The notes beneath the pieces were generated by a model. The model worked only from the letters and a program-made list of their open reading frames with translations, made no database searches and was not told the DNA's origin. Source: Cloeon dipterum (Eukaryota; Arthropoda; Insecta; Ephemeroptera; Baetidae). From it: 64,000 nt of DNA. The DNA is taken from contig NC_088786.1 of the NCBI RefSeq assembly GCF_949628265.1, positions 14,322,001-14,386,000 of the forward strand. The letters run 5' to 3'. Below are positions 33,224 through 46,950 of this stretch, one piece after another; within the stretch, counting starts at the first letter, position 1; the number at the start of each line of letters is the position of its first letter. A program made the translations under genes and the position numbers.

Positions 33224-36200
33224 GTAGGTCAGTGAAGACCCCAGCCTTCTCCACACTTTTAGTCAACTTTCGTCAATCGGCTTTCTCCCTCTTACATAGA
33301 GGGAGAAATTTTAAGATTTCTTCAACTTAATTAAAGTCCATTTCTATAAAAAATGTAACATTTTAAAGTTAAGACGATTATCAAATTGGTTTTAAGAAAA
33401 AAATAAATTTGCACTTTTTAGCGCAGAGTGCTAAATAGGCGGAATAATTTTCCTAATTTACCAATCAATTATTTTTTGTACATAAAAATATTGTATTTGT
33501 GATCAGTTCAAAAGAATGACCACTCTGAAATCTTTTTATATACATACACATACTGTTTCGTTAAAATTAATTGATACAGGGAAACAATAATTGATAAATA
33601 ATTTCTGGTTGGATTCAGTGAAGGAACGTTTGAGTTAATCATTTGGTTCAACCGTAACAAGCACAAAATAATCAAGAGAGGACCAAGCCATATATGATTT
33701 CAGAAGAAAAACTCCTTGTTTTGACAAGAAAGAATTCTCGAATGGAGACAGTGATTGTCATTTGCAGAACGCTCGAACATTTCAACCATGTTCCTAAAAA
33801 CTGTCAACAGCACAATTTTTTTGGTATAGTTAACTCATCCCTTGAAGAATGGTTCATGCAATGGCCACAAGCAGTTATTTGAGTTTTTCAGTCAGCATTA
33901 AACAGAGAGAAACTCTAGCAATGTGAAAATTTAAACAAAAAGAAATTATTGGAAGTTCATTGAATTTATAAATGGAGGATTTCTTGAGGGAATTCTAACA
34001 AGTGAATGCAAATTTACGAGGAGAATATTCATTGGTTTTCCGGGTTGGAATATAAACGTCACTTTTTATTACTTTAGATGATAATTTAATTTTCGCCGCA
34101 CAAAATACAAACAATATGGGTCAAAGCTCAGATAAAACAACAGGCATTTGGACGTGCATACATGAAATCAGTGCAACTCTTCCTAGTGCCATCACCCATC
34201 ACATCGATTCAAATTTGTAATTCCACGATCACTCATCCAGGCACAGAATTTCGCGTATTTTGCCGAAACGGTCTGCTGGTAAAGGAGATAGAGGGAACGC
34301 TTGTCGCGAGGATTAATTAATTCGTAATCCTCCTTGTAATGAGCTTAAAAATGTCATATCATTATATTAAACGCAGGCTCCAACTGGTTGCTAGAGAGAG
34401 AAAGCGGCTCATACACACACGTGCAAAAATATCGCTAATGAACGCACACGTTCCTTTGAGCCGCGCGCCACCATTTTTGTCCCGGAGCTAAATTCCAGCA
34501 GTCCGTGTAATTAAAGCCAAAACGCGAAAATTTGCCGTCCAATTTCGCATTACTTTTCGCCTGGCTGACAACACAACAAACAGTTCGGCTTTCCTACTCG
34601 TTCCTATTGGATGAAACCCACAACTCGCGCCGCGGGTTAGCAACCCTAGTCGTCCTTTGTGCGCGTTTTGACGAAATTAAAACGTTTTCAAAGGGCCACT
34701 GTAGTTGCTCATTGATATATATCCAACGAAACAAAAAGCTTTGAACCGTTTAGTTTCTGTATAGTTTGAGACGTTCGTTTAATATGATTGGGGTCATGAA
34801 AACAATGAAATTGGCAATGCAATCTTATTATTAGGTTAATGATGTATGTAATGTTTAAAATTAAGAAAATTTAGTGTTCCACAAAACATAAAAATTTTGA
34901 CCATCTAGAATTTTGAACCCAAATATGATGTGCCCACATGTTTTGCAGCCCTCGACAAAACGAAGCTCGCCAATATTTTTGCTAGCGTTGGTGGAATTTG
35001 CAATGCTCCACCTGCGACCCTTTTTCACGATCATTCTGCCCACGTGCCACTTTTTTCATTTCATCTTCCACCAATGGAGTCGATGCGCAGCATCCGAATG
35101 ATGAGATTTAACACTGCTGATTTTCCAGGTCGACTTGCCAGCCGATTCATTTGTTATCGACTCTCGGTTTTACTGCCGTTTTATCCCAGGCAAAACGGGT
35201 TAAACGCGCAATCAATTCGGGTTACTCGGACAAGGTAGCCACGCTCCTTTTTTATGAGGTATTTAAAGTGTCACATGAATCCCCGAACCGTTTACTAAAA
35301 TCCCTAATTTCAATCATTTTTTAAAATTAGATTTAGAAGCTTCTTGAAAGTTCTTGATTTGTGGCCACAACTAATTAAAATACATGCGAAGTTTATAGAT
35401 TTACTAAACGTATAGTTATGGTGAGCAGTTTGATTTAATCTTATAACTTATAATAAATGCACAAGTAGAAAATCAATTCTTGAATTAAACTGTCGAAAGA
35501 GAAGCTCTATATTTCCAAAACGCATAATTTACTAAATTACTACGCAAATATTCATATTTTAGATCTGAATTTGTGACGGACAATGTGAAAGCTACAGAAT
35601 CATAATTTATAACTCTTTCGACAGTTCATACTATTTTGGCTTCTTTTGATTGATCGGTGGTCATCGAGTCACGCATAACTTTCCACTTGCGGTCGCGCAA
35701 CACTTTTGCAGGGTAAATTGCACGATGAATATGAAACAGCAGGCTAAATGCTTTGCCCGTGGTATTGCAATTCGGCTGTTCAAAATCTAAATCATGCTTC
35801 GTGCCCCCAAAATATCCTGCGTGCCCTTGCTGCAAATTTAAATGCTCTTTGTTTTTGAACATATAGCAGCGCAAGTCTGATCAATAAACAATGAGCTGTT
35901 CTATATACACAGCTGTAATAATATATGTGTGTTTAAATATCATAAATTCATTAATTCCAAAGTTGATTCGCACCTTCATGCCTATTGAAATTCAAATTTA
36001 CTGGAATGCACACGTTTTAATATTTATTTAAAATTTATTTAAATATTTTCTTCGCTCCTTCTATTGTTACAGTTTTTTTTCAGTTTTAGAAACGGTATAT
36101 TTCCTGATGTAATTACATTAGACTCGATTTTCTATTTGATATGTAACTCGAATATTGTCACAAAATCGAAATTTAATTTGCACCAAAACTTCAAAGGATA

Positions 36201-39200
36201 GTTTAGTGGGACCCAATTTTCATTTACGGAAACTTTGTGAAAGCGAGTGAAACTGCACGCTGCGTTAATTGGTGTGCAGCAATCAATCGCAGGACTCGAT
36301 GAGCACCCAATCGTCCACGTAAATAACCGAACACAAACAATTTCGTGCCGATGTGCAGAGAATCACTCACTTATAGTCGGCAGCAGAGCAATTCCAATTC
36401 CAGTCGCATCGGCGCCGAATAAATAAAAGCGCTGCTGCTGTCATGCGGACGGTGAATTTATTGGCAAAGTGGTTGCGACGAGACTGTGGGCGTAATTGTT
36501 CGGCAAGTAGTGTCAATTTGTGCCGCGGCATTCGATATTCGCGAGGAAACCGCGGCAAATTAAACCCAACCAACGACGAAAGAGCGGAGGCGCCGCACTC
36601 CATCAAGAGGAATAAGTTTCAGAAATACAAATACAGCGCTGTTCGTTTCAAGCTATTGAATAAATTTATTAAGAATTACCATGTCCCTAGAATTTACAGA
36701 GTAATAAAGGATGGTTTAAAATTGATTTTCTTCATGCCCATTTATTTTAAATTGTCCTTCCATTTAAATGAAAGTATGGAATTGCATATAAACTGCTTAG
36801 TTTTATAACGACTAATGAGTATTTGGCTACTTGTTAGTAATTTTTCATTGCAACGGTTTTATATCGCCATCTGAATGTGGGAAAGATAAATATCAATGAC
36901 TGACTTTGTGAAATCGATAATTTTTGTAAGCCAGGCTAAAAAGAGATAGAGCTGGCACGTCTCGTGCTGGCGGCTTGGCCACGATGGGGATGGGCCAAGA
37001 CTACGAATGACGCTTCGCATTGTTTTGCGTATTTTTAGCGATATTGATATGAAATATGACCTGGCTGGGTGGCTTAAGACTGCCGAGGGCTTCTACTACA
37101 GTTTGCATTGAATTGAAACAGATTTGAGATGTGGATGTCTGACGCAGACGGATTTGAACGCGAAGATTGTTATCGAAACAAAATCTGAAGTGTTTTTGTT
37201 GTAAAGAATCAATGTTGTAATTTAATTAACCCAACTATTACAATTATCATTTCTCGAGATATTATTTTAAATTAAATTTGCAGATTCTTCAAAATTTCAA
37301 ACAATGCCATTTTTATTTTCTGATCCAAACCCATGCCAACAAGTTAAGTAAAAATTAAGATCCAAATAGCTCCGATCCCAAAACGAACAATTGTATTTTA
37401 CAATGATATCGTATATTTTGAACCAAATTATTCCTTGATATCCTCCGACGCGTTATTGACTTTAAGTCTGAATGCACGCGGTATTGACGAGAGTCACCAA
37501 TCATTCCGAGGCGAAATGATTGAGAGTTGAGAAGCTGGCAAAATCCGCGAATGACACAAATCCATCCATCCCTTGCCTTAGAATTCCTGCGCCCGGGGGT
37601 AGCGACGGCGGATTTGCCAGACGCACTGGGGACTCTATGAGTAGCAAACTCTCTTGCTGCTGGAGTCAGCCGGCATGCAGAAATCAAATATTGTGGTTGA
37701 TTTTGCTGACGGCGGACGGGAGGGCTGGCGGGCGGTCGGGGATGGGGGCGGAGAGGAAGCGGCGGGTCTACTGTTTCCCAATATCCATTTCAAGTATCGC
37801 GAACTCGCAGCGAAAACCATGAATAGGAGCAGTATTATGGATGGATGGTTCGTCGGCCAACAAAGGGAAAGAAAGAATAGCGCTCATATTAAAACTCACG
37901 GGGTGGAAAAGTGCTGCGGCAAAAAGGGGCATATCGGCTTACAGCACTTTGCTCTTCTCCTCTTTTTTGCGATACTGTACATGCACTCCGTGGATGCAGA
38001 GTTCCTTTTCTCCTTCTCGTATGCACATGCAAATGAACCAGGATTGTTCCTCCACACCAAGTCGAGATTTTTTCAATGCATGCATACAAGTGAAGCGAGA
38101 GATATTAAGTCGACCCGTGCATTGGGAATGAGCAAATGATGGTGAAAAAATTGTAATGTTCTATTAGTCGTTATTCCTATAAATATATTTTTGAAATAAT
38201 TCCTTGATCATTTATTATTATTATTAACCTCGGAATAGAAACACTTGTATTTCATTTAGGAGTTTAGCATTTGGATAGTTATTTTTTAAGAAAATATTCC
38301 TCTGCTCAATTTTCTTCTTGTAATTAAATTAAATTAAAGTTCTAATAACGTTGCAAATAAATGAGATAATCGCCACGCACCTGCCACAATTGATGAAGAT
38401 CTAGTCAAGATGTGGGACCTAGTTGCTTCGGAATTGATCAAAACGCCTTAATCTTGCTCTACATGTAGTCCATGGATTTATAAATTCTTGTGGATTGATT
38501 TTGAGCGATACAATTAAGTTACCTTAAAATTGGATTTACTAATACATATTCGAATGCTTTTTTTAGTATTGGCTTTTTCCATTGACATAATAGGTTTTTA
38601 CAAACTTCAGTTTTCCCCAATTATTGCACACGATTTGGATGCCAATAAATTTTGCCTCCTGTCTGAGTTTAGTATTCACATAATATTCTTGATCATATCT
38701 CTGTCGATTATATGCGCCAACAATGCCTGGACTGCTTCACCGTCTCGCCATTATCCCCATCACAACAACAACCACTATAATAATTACAATTATTCGCCAT
38801 TAGCTGGTCGTAACATGGAGGAGAGTGAGCAATCCGCAGTGGCGTTTGTATTGTTTTATCAGATTCAGCTGACGGTCCGGGCAAACTGAGATGAATATTC
38901 ATTAATCTGCGACGTGGTACACGTCCAGTTTGTGAACTCGTGGTGCATGCACAGTTGCGGCTGATTTAGTAGCGCGAGAAGTGGGTCAGCCCAGACGCGC
39001 GACACGAGATGCCAGCGGCTGCTGCTGTGCATCAGATGATGCGAACCTTATGCCCCTGCCCCGATATGATGCATGGCTATTATGTGCACCTATAGACGGG
39101 TCCATCTGCAAAAGTGCATTCAACAGCAACACTTTTTCCCTCACCTGCTGGGCTCAAAGATACCTCTCACTGAGTCCCTATAGCTGTTTTTACTGCTGCT

Positions 39201-40713
39201 GCGATTTGCATATTGTTAGTAGAAACTTAAAAACTATAGAAAAAATTATAAACATAGAGTATGGACTACATGAAATTTTGTTTACCCTGGCTGGGAATAG
39301 GAAGCAGCGTGAATAAATCATTTGATATATTAGAACCCACTTTGGTGCCCGCAAACCGCGCGTTCAGCCATGTTTCCCATCATACACAAACCGAAGTTTG
39401 GCTAACATAGAGGCATGTGCAGTCCAAATTCTGCCACTTTAGCAAATATTCAGCAACGTGGCGTGTTTCAGACCGCAAATTCACTTTCAGTAGCACACTC
39501 AATTATTGTTTCCGAGGTGGCTGATCAAAGCAGCGCGTCACTCAGGCTTCACTCTCGCTTTGTTTGCCGCTAAAACGCCTCATAGCTCGCGTCTTAAACC
39601 CTTTCATTAGCTGCTGGAGTACTCGAGCACCCCTAGCTCCCAAACCCCCTTTCTTTCTCCGTGCTTGAAATGCGGGCGCGCACACACTCTGCGACTAAGT
39701 AAGAGGATTACTCGCCGGCAGCTTGCACCGAATTTCGCACGGGAAGCCCGCCTACGGGACGCAAATTAAACCGCACGAATTATTGTTGACAGATTTCGAA
39801 CTTGCCTCGGAAATTCGGATTCGTGCCTCCGCTTCTCCCTCTCCTCTGTTGGCTTTCCGCGCAATTAATTAATTCAAAATCGTTTACGAGCTGCTGTCGA
39901 GGCTTTTTTAACTCTGCTCCTATCAAAATAAAGGAAGATGAAGCACCTCTTCAGGCTGCAAAGCCAATTTGTGATCAGACACCAACATGACAGTCAAGGA
40001 TATTTGCATTTTGCAGACGGGATTTTAAAAGCCAACATGTTTTCAACTTCGAACGTTTTCTCATGTATCACTTAAGAAATAATGCAAAGTGCAGCTTCCT
40101 ACGTGTCACTCAAAGGCTGCTTATCAACAATTATCTCTTTTCACTTCTAAACGTTGAATTGATTCCCTGCATTCATCGAGTTTTAATATATCTATGATAT
40201 AGATATTATAGATCTATAATTCATAAATTTTTCAATTATTGGAAACTTTGTAAGAAAAATGTCCTTCTAGATCTCTGGAAGCCGTGTACTTCACGTTAGA
40301 GAATGAGAAAAACAGTGCTATAAGATTGAAAAAAATTAAAAATTCCAAAAATTTTATTTTGGAGTTTCAATGGACTCATTCTTTATGATCGAGATACTTT
40401 TAGTTATAGAAAGTGGATGCCTTTCCCTAATAACCCATGCTGGACTATGCGAGAACCTCATTGAATTATTCGTAAAAATGCCAGAGAGCCAGCATCTCAT
40501 ACATTGAGCCGATCAATAACATCTCTTGAGTGAAAATGCTGACTCACTCGGCCAGAAGTATTTTTTAATTCAGGGTTGCAGCTCTGAATGTGACTCTCGA
40601 AGAAGGCAGCCGACTTGATTTTCCAATTACCGTGTCGCGATTCCAATAATTGCTTTTCATCTGGTGCACTCGCCGATACCCTCTTGCCATTAAATGCGCT
40701 CATCATGGGCGAA
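33224..40713. other. presumed long intron, part 1
   Basis: No exon, RNA gene or clear mobile element is supported. AT-rich DNA alternates with GC-richer patches around 34.2-34.7, 36.2-36.6, 37.5-38.1, 38.9-39.2 and 39.4-39.9 kb. Open frames in these patches occur on both strands with no splice or homology support. Confidence 0.5.
35488..35626. repeat. 14-bp perfect inverted repeat, 139-bp unit
   Basis: AACTGTCGAAAGAG (35488-35501) recurs as its exact reverse complement at 35613-35626. This could be the termini of a very small MITE or a chance pair. No second copy was noticed. Confidence 0.4.
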
Positions 40714-40737
40714 CTCTCTCTCTCTCTCTCTCTCTCT
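40714..40737 (+). repeat. (CT)12 microsatellite
   Basis: This is an uninterrupted CT dinucleotide run of 24 bases, GA on the other strand. GA runs can bind GAGA-type factors, but nothing specific can be inferred. Confidence 0.9.
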
Positions 40738-42068
40738 TTGCTCCAAGTTGCAAAGAAAGGCGGAGAATAATCCAGCGAACGGCTCAACTTTTAATGGCTT
40801 GGTGGGATGAGTTTGAAATACAAATTATTGATGATAGCATTCGCCGTGGCGTTGGCGCTGTTGAAAAGAGTCGATTAAAATTCCTCTCCACAAGATTTTT
40901 CCGATGAAAAGGAAAATGAAATGGCAGAGGGCCTAAAGAAGAGAGTGACTTAATTCTGCTGCGAGGAGCCGGAAAATATTTATTATCTCAATTAAATTTT
41001 GAACCAAATGGTCCGTGAGATCGAAGAGTGAATATGTGCTTTGAAAAGTAATTGACTTTTTGATCTGGATATCGCCCCCATTGTAAACGAGAACAATGTG
41101 CTTTGGGAGTTAAGAATAAAATAAGAAACGCGGACTTTTCTTCGCAGCGTAAAAAAATGGCGCGACTAATTTACTTTCAAAGGACGCAAGTGTCATAATT
41201 TCAAAATAATCGTTGAAATCGATTATAAAAACACTAAATTGCATAAGTCAGCGTTTTAAAAGACCAATATTGTTTAATCAGATTTGTCGCTGCATGAAAA
41301 AAAAATCTGTAACATCTGCTCAATTTCAAACATAAAAAAGAATTTACTTCTTTAAGAGCCTCAGTATCTTTTAGCAGATGTGGCTAAAAGTTATTTTCAT
41401 GGTTGGAATAGCCCATGAAATATTTTTGATATGGTCTCCCGACCATTGTTTTTAAAAGTAAAAGAAACCAATGGGCGTTACAGTTAAAAATGACTCAACC
41501 ATTAAAATTGCCCGCTTGTTGATCAATCGGTGTCAAGATTTTAAAAGGCGGGTTTTTTCTCTGCAAATTTCGGTAACTCACCGTCAGCTCATCACCGCAA
41601 CCGGTTCTAAGCCCGGGAAAGGACCCTTTTGAGCTTGGCAGGTTTGCTAAACATCCACATTTCAGGATTTACATGTGAAGATACCTGCCCCATTTTTTAC
41701 GTTCATTCACATAATTAGTGGCGATGTGGCATGGCATTATTTTGCTATCAAACAAGCTTTACCAGCTCTATTATCTACATATCCTAGGAAGGCAGTAAGA
41801 GAAATCTCCATTAATTTACTGATAATTAAGTTGCGGAGTTGCTGCCTGTGAGGTCGGACACAAGAACCAACGCAATTTCTTGCAGGCAGGTGCAAATTTA
41901 GCCCGAGAGCTAAACCGCACATTCAGTTTCTGTAGAGTTAAATACGCACCGCAGCACACTAATCTCGAGCCGATAGTAGGCCGATATTGCGTCTCGTAAT
42001 CATCGCTGTTGCGGGCTAACCACCCCCGTTTTGTGGCCCCCGCAAAACACCCAGCGAATGTCCCCCGG

Positions 42069-42150
42069 GATTAATTGGCCAGGGAGGACAACAGGTGCAT
42101 TAATGCCCGCCGCTGGTGCGCGCATTGTTCGCGGCATTATTCATGCGGCT
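42069..42150. promoter_or_regulatory. candidate enhancer site cluster
   Basis: Within about 80 bases there are a homeodomain core TAATTG, an E-box CAGGTG (42092-42097), a 10-bp palindrome GCATTAATGC (42097-42106), a SOX-like ATTGTT and a TGACAG-type site (CTGTCA on plus). Such density in a gene-free stretch is suggestive only. Confidence 0.3.
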
Positions 42151-45100
42151 GTCATTCTTGACCACTCCATACGTCACGAGACAGCCCTAGGGGGTTGAAG
42201 GGGGTGCGGCCGGCTGTCTTTCATCGCTCCATTCGCGCTGATTATTCAGGCGGAAAGGAAATTCAGCTGTGCGTGGTGATTAATCAAAGGCGCACAAGCA
42301 GAAATGGCCGCGTTTGGAATTGTGAAAGCACAAGGGGCGTGAAACGCATAAATTTATAATCCCACAAGGCTCGAGGTTTAACGGTGAAGATAAAAACTGT
42401 CTATGCAAATTAATGTTTGCAGAAGCAATAACCGCGAGAGCTAAGTTCAATACTGTAATTTTATCCGTTTGAAAAAAACCCTTCAAATCAGATTATTTTG
42501 GGCTCAAAAACTGCTGAAACCTGTCTTTTATGAAACAGATTATACCATTTGAAATATATTGTTAGATTCTATGTTAGTATAGGCTACAATTTTATCGTGC
42601 TTTAATACCTTCTAATAAATAAACTAATTTATCTGCTGAATCTTCCTCATAGGCCTCCGAAAATATTTAAATTTGCGAGGAAAAATCCATTAACCGCTTT
42701 TTATGCGACGGTGTGTGTATTTAACAATTAATACGCTCCAAAAACTCGCTGGCAGAAAACTCGTGTCCATTTGCAACACAGTAGGCCCTGGAGCTTGAAG
42801 TTCACATCTAGCTCGTTATGAAAGGAAAAAAGAAACATTCCAGCACTCTTGTCCCGTAATTGGGCTCAATTTTAATAATCCCTCCAGAGAGCTACGCGCT
42901 GCTTTTGTTTCCCTAGCACAGGCATGTTGGAAAAACCGATGACCGAAAGCCGCTCATTAAAATGCTTGCGGAAAAGGAGGAGAGGGATGAACGATGTTCA
43001 CTTCTTCTCGGTGTGTGAGTTTAGTGAGAATATACTCATTGCAGTTTCTACCAAGCAGCTGTTCTGGCGCAATGTGGAGTGTTCAAGTTGAAGACTACTT
43101 GAATAATTTACACTTTTTAGTGAGTGAAATTTTCCAGTCCGAATAATTGAATTATTCATTGAAAATTATAATAGGATGGTGCTCGAAACTTGAAAAGAAT
43201 TAAAATTATAGAAATTAATCTCCTCATCATCACAGTTGCTGTTTTTTTCTTAATCTGTAATTCTTTACTGACGCTAATGGCAACGAGGAAATAAAATGTC
43301 TGGCTTTCTTTTCAACAATAGCACATTCCTCGAGTGACTTCTTTGATACAAGATATTTAACATTTGAGGAAATCGGGACTCTTCTAGTGATCTCTGCGAC
43401 CCCTGAAAGTTGTGCTGATTAATTCCGTGACGAATATTGCACTGCCAATTTGATGCCAGTGACAATGCAACCAAACATTTACTAAATAAATTCATTGCTT
43501 GTCTCTCTGCGGTAAAAAAGAACACCATTTTATGCAGAAATTTCGTCAAATAGTATCTTGTCAAGTCCATAGAGAGAAGCAAAACTAAACTGGTACTTTC
43601 CGAACGAGAAGAGCTGGCTTTTCTTAGGGTTTTCAAGGCCGCGTCTTTTCATAGATAGGGGCGAAAAATCAACACCAAGATCATTAGAGAGACGCCCTTA
43701 ATTTGCATACGGGCGTCAATAGATAGAAACATTTACAGCCCGTTTTTCGATACAAAAAAACAACGAAGGCGCGTCGTTCGCACGTGGTTATTTTGCAAAC
43801 TTTGCACGGTCTCATTAGCAAACAAATGGCCCCGTTTTTCGCAATTACACCCGCCAGCTGTGCCCAAATGAAAAAATAAAAACAGGTCGCGCTGTTTTCG
43901 GCCCGGCGGACACAGTTTTTTAATCTCGTTTGCGGCTCCCATCGCAGCGCTTATCATCCACACGCCAACAGGAACAGGAGGTAAAAATGCCACCCACCGT
44001 AATTTTGTTCTTCTGACACATACACACACAACCGCCCCAGGGACGCGCACTTTGCGAAAAATTAGCCAGACCGCACATACCAAGTGCTGAAACGGTGGGG
44101 TTTCAGATTTTTTTTCTCCTGTGCAGAAATTGAACCTACAATAAATGAAATAATTCGAAAAAAGAAGATGAAACTTATTGAAAATGGTAAAAATGTTTGC
44201 TTGAACACTTTGTTTTTAAACTATATTTGCTGCTGTCCACTCAGTTGGAACGGCTCGACATTTCGTTTCCTTCATACCTGCGTACGACTGACACACACTG
44301 ACACACTCGCGGTGTGAGACACTGACAGAGAGGCCGGCTAAGTGCTCGCCCGCATTATGTGTAAAATGAGCGAACAGCACCACTCACTCGGTCAGACAGA
44401 GAGGACTGTAGTCGTAATGCCGAGAGGAACTCGCACATGCATATTTTCTAAAGCGAGTTGTAGCGAGTTAAAAGACGAGCGGACACTTGATCTACATCAA
44501 ACATGCTCACACTTGTGAGGTTACATTACATGCAATTGGCGGCGATGCTTGTGAGAAAACTGTGCTTACATTGCAGCTGGAAAGTGTTCACGTATGAGTG
44601 CATTAGAGATGAAGAGGGTCATTCGCACACTCGTATATGTGGACTGAGTAGACTGGTAGAAAAAAGTAATCCACGGAATTTAAGATGTTTGAACAAACTG
44701 CCTCTAAGTTTTTTATGCTTCGATTCGTAACTAATTCTGCAACAAAAACAAAGGAACAAAAGATTTTTAAATTTAACTGGCTTTGTTATACAGGACATTT
44801 AACAAAATAAATATTTCCCCTGAATAAATTTAGTTTGCTCCCTATCAGTCAGATAAAATTATATTAATATCCAAAATAAAAATTGCAATACAGAAACGAG
44901 TGACATTATTTCCTTTTGCAGTTAATTCACTCTGAATCATTAGTTCCTTAATTGTTAGCATTTGAGAGAAGCCATTGTAAAATTGTAATTTTTACCTGCT
45001 AGGTATTTTAATAAAAATAAATTCATAAATGAAATTTCAATTTACAAAAAAAAATCATGGAAGTTGGACAGATTACTGGTAATGGGTCCGGAACAGTTCA

Positions 45101-46805
45101 CTGAACAGTGGAGCGACATGTCGAACCACTGGGGACTTTTACTCGTTTAATTAAAAAATTCTTAACATCATAATAATTTCGGTTAAAATCGTGCTTGAAC
45201 ACTTATTGTTCTAATTTTCATCATGCTCTGGTTCTCTTTTTTGAGGGCCTGCTTTGCTTTCTTGTTCTCTAGCTCCGCGAATTAATGGAATAATATTATA
45301 CCAAGCGATGTTATGTTCGACTGAGCAGAAAAAACAAGAGAGGTAGAGAATTCGTGGGAATGCGTAAGGGAAGAGGTGCCGCCCGCTACAGGGGACACAT
45401 TGGTTCTGCTCCTTGAACAACGATCCGACTTCCGCGCCGCACGTCGGATGCGGTGAGGGGTGTGTTCGAATCTCTCAGCTTATGTTTTCCTTAATTAAAA
45501 CAAATTTAGCGGTGCATATCAAACGAAACTACATGGAGTTTTCAGAACGCATATATAATCAACTTATGATTTATGCATTCAGGGAGTAAGGTGAATATAG
45601 CCATGTAGTTTTACGAAAACAAGTCAGAATATTCATTTTTGTTTATTTTTTCTTGCTAGTAATCACACTTGCTTACAACAATTGAAATCCTGATCATCAA
45701 TAAATTTAATTGTTATTTTACGTATGAAAGAATTACTATTGAATGAGTGATCAATATTTCATTATTATGTGTAGCATGATTATATTATAGTAAATTATCT
45801 CTCAAGAGCAAATAATTTAAAAATTTTAAACTATTTTATTTTGTATTAAGAATGTTTAAAATAGACAACTTTTAAAGTTTATACCGTTGCGCATGTTTCA
45901 CGCCCCTTCTTGTCACACCAAATTCATTGTTTTCCTTTTGGCTTGCGTCGTCCTTCTCTACCTGCTTATTAATTTCCCTCTGCTGTGCGCTGCGAGTTCC
46001 GTGATTATCATGGTTGTGCATGCGACACGCGATATATTTCAATGCTCTCTTTGCTCGCAACCCGTAAAGTATGCATGCGCTTTGGTTATCAGGATCAGCA
46101 TAGAATTATTATATCGCCGTTTGAGCTGCTGCTGTGGCTGCAGGGCTATTTGTCCAGGGAACCTGACAATCGGTTCCACATTAGACCACCTAGGTTAAAA
46201 CTTACCACTTGTTTTGGCACAAACGAATGTCATTGTTGTCAGTACAGTTCGTTATGAATACAGTGCAGTTTGTATCGAGAGCCAATTTTACCTTCAAAAT
46301 TTTCCCATGAGCAGTTAAACTGAATCACGAGCTCTGAACTTAAAATACGTCATTAATCTTATTTAGGTGCAAAAAACTGACAGTGGAAATTGAAAATTTC
46401 AAACAATTATTTTCAAACATTTTAAATTCAAAATTTTCGTGATACCAATAACTCTCTGGTTTATATTGCATTAATGTGCCATTTTTTTATACTAAAGTCA
46501 GATTCCAAAGGGTTTTATTAACTAAAAACTACTATCTCTGACTTGTTTTGATTTTTTTACTGATATTTCTTAAGCTCCAATTTGAAAAAGAAACATTAAT
46601 CCCAAGATTTTATCGCCAATGCAATGGAGTTGGCGTAATGCACTGGCCACCGTGGCCTGCAGCTGTCACTTTGGCCTGGCTTTTGACTCGATCAAATGCG
46701 ATTATTACATTTGCTCATATACACATACACATAAGGGTGGCCTGAGAATCGATATTGAAAGACCGGCTCTTGGACCAGCTAAGCACATAAGGTACTTCCA
46801 ATTCT

Positions 46806-46950
46806 AATCAATCAGCCAACTGCAGGCTCATCCTCTCCAATTTGCATGAGCAAGCAGCAGAAGTCCCTTTAAAAGCCCATCAGCCGGGAAGCGAGCAGCA
46901 ACTCCGATTAATTAGCCGGCACACGGGAGTGGCATCTGCGCGTTAATTAG
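46806..46950. promoter_or_regulatory. candidate enhancer: Exd-, POU- and homeodomain-like sites
   Basis: ATCAATCA (46808-46815, Exd/PBX-like), the octamer ATTTGCAT (46840-46847, POU-like) and two copies of TTAATTAG (46908-46915 and 46943-46950) lie in a GC-richer island. No exon is near. The call rests on motif matches alone. Confidence 0.35.

Noticed and set aside
38530-38889. 119-codon frame with hydrophobic segments and an Asn/His-rich stretch
   Set aside because: No proper ATG context, splice support or recognisable family. Composition fits AT-rich noncoding DNA.
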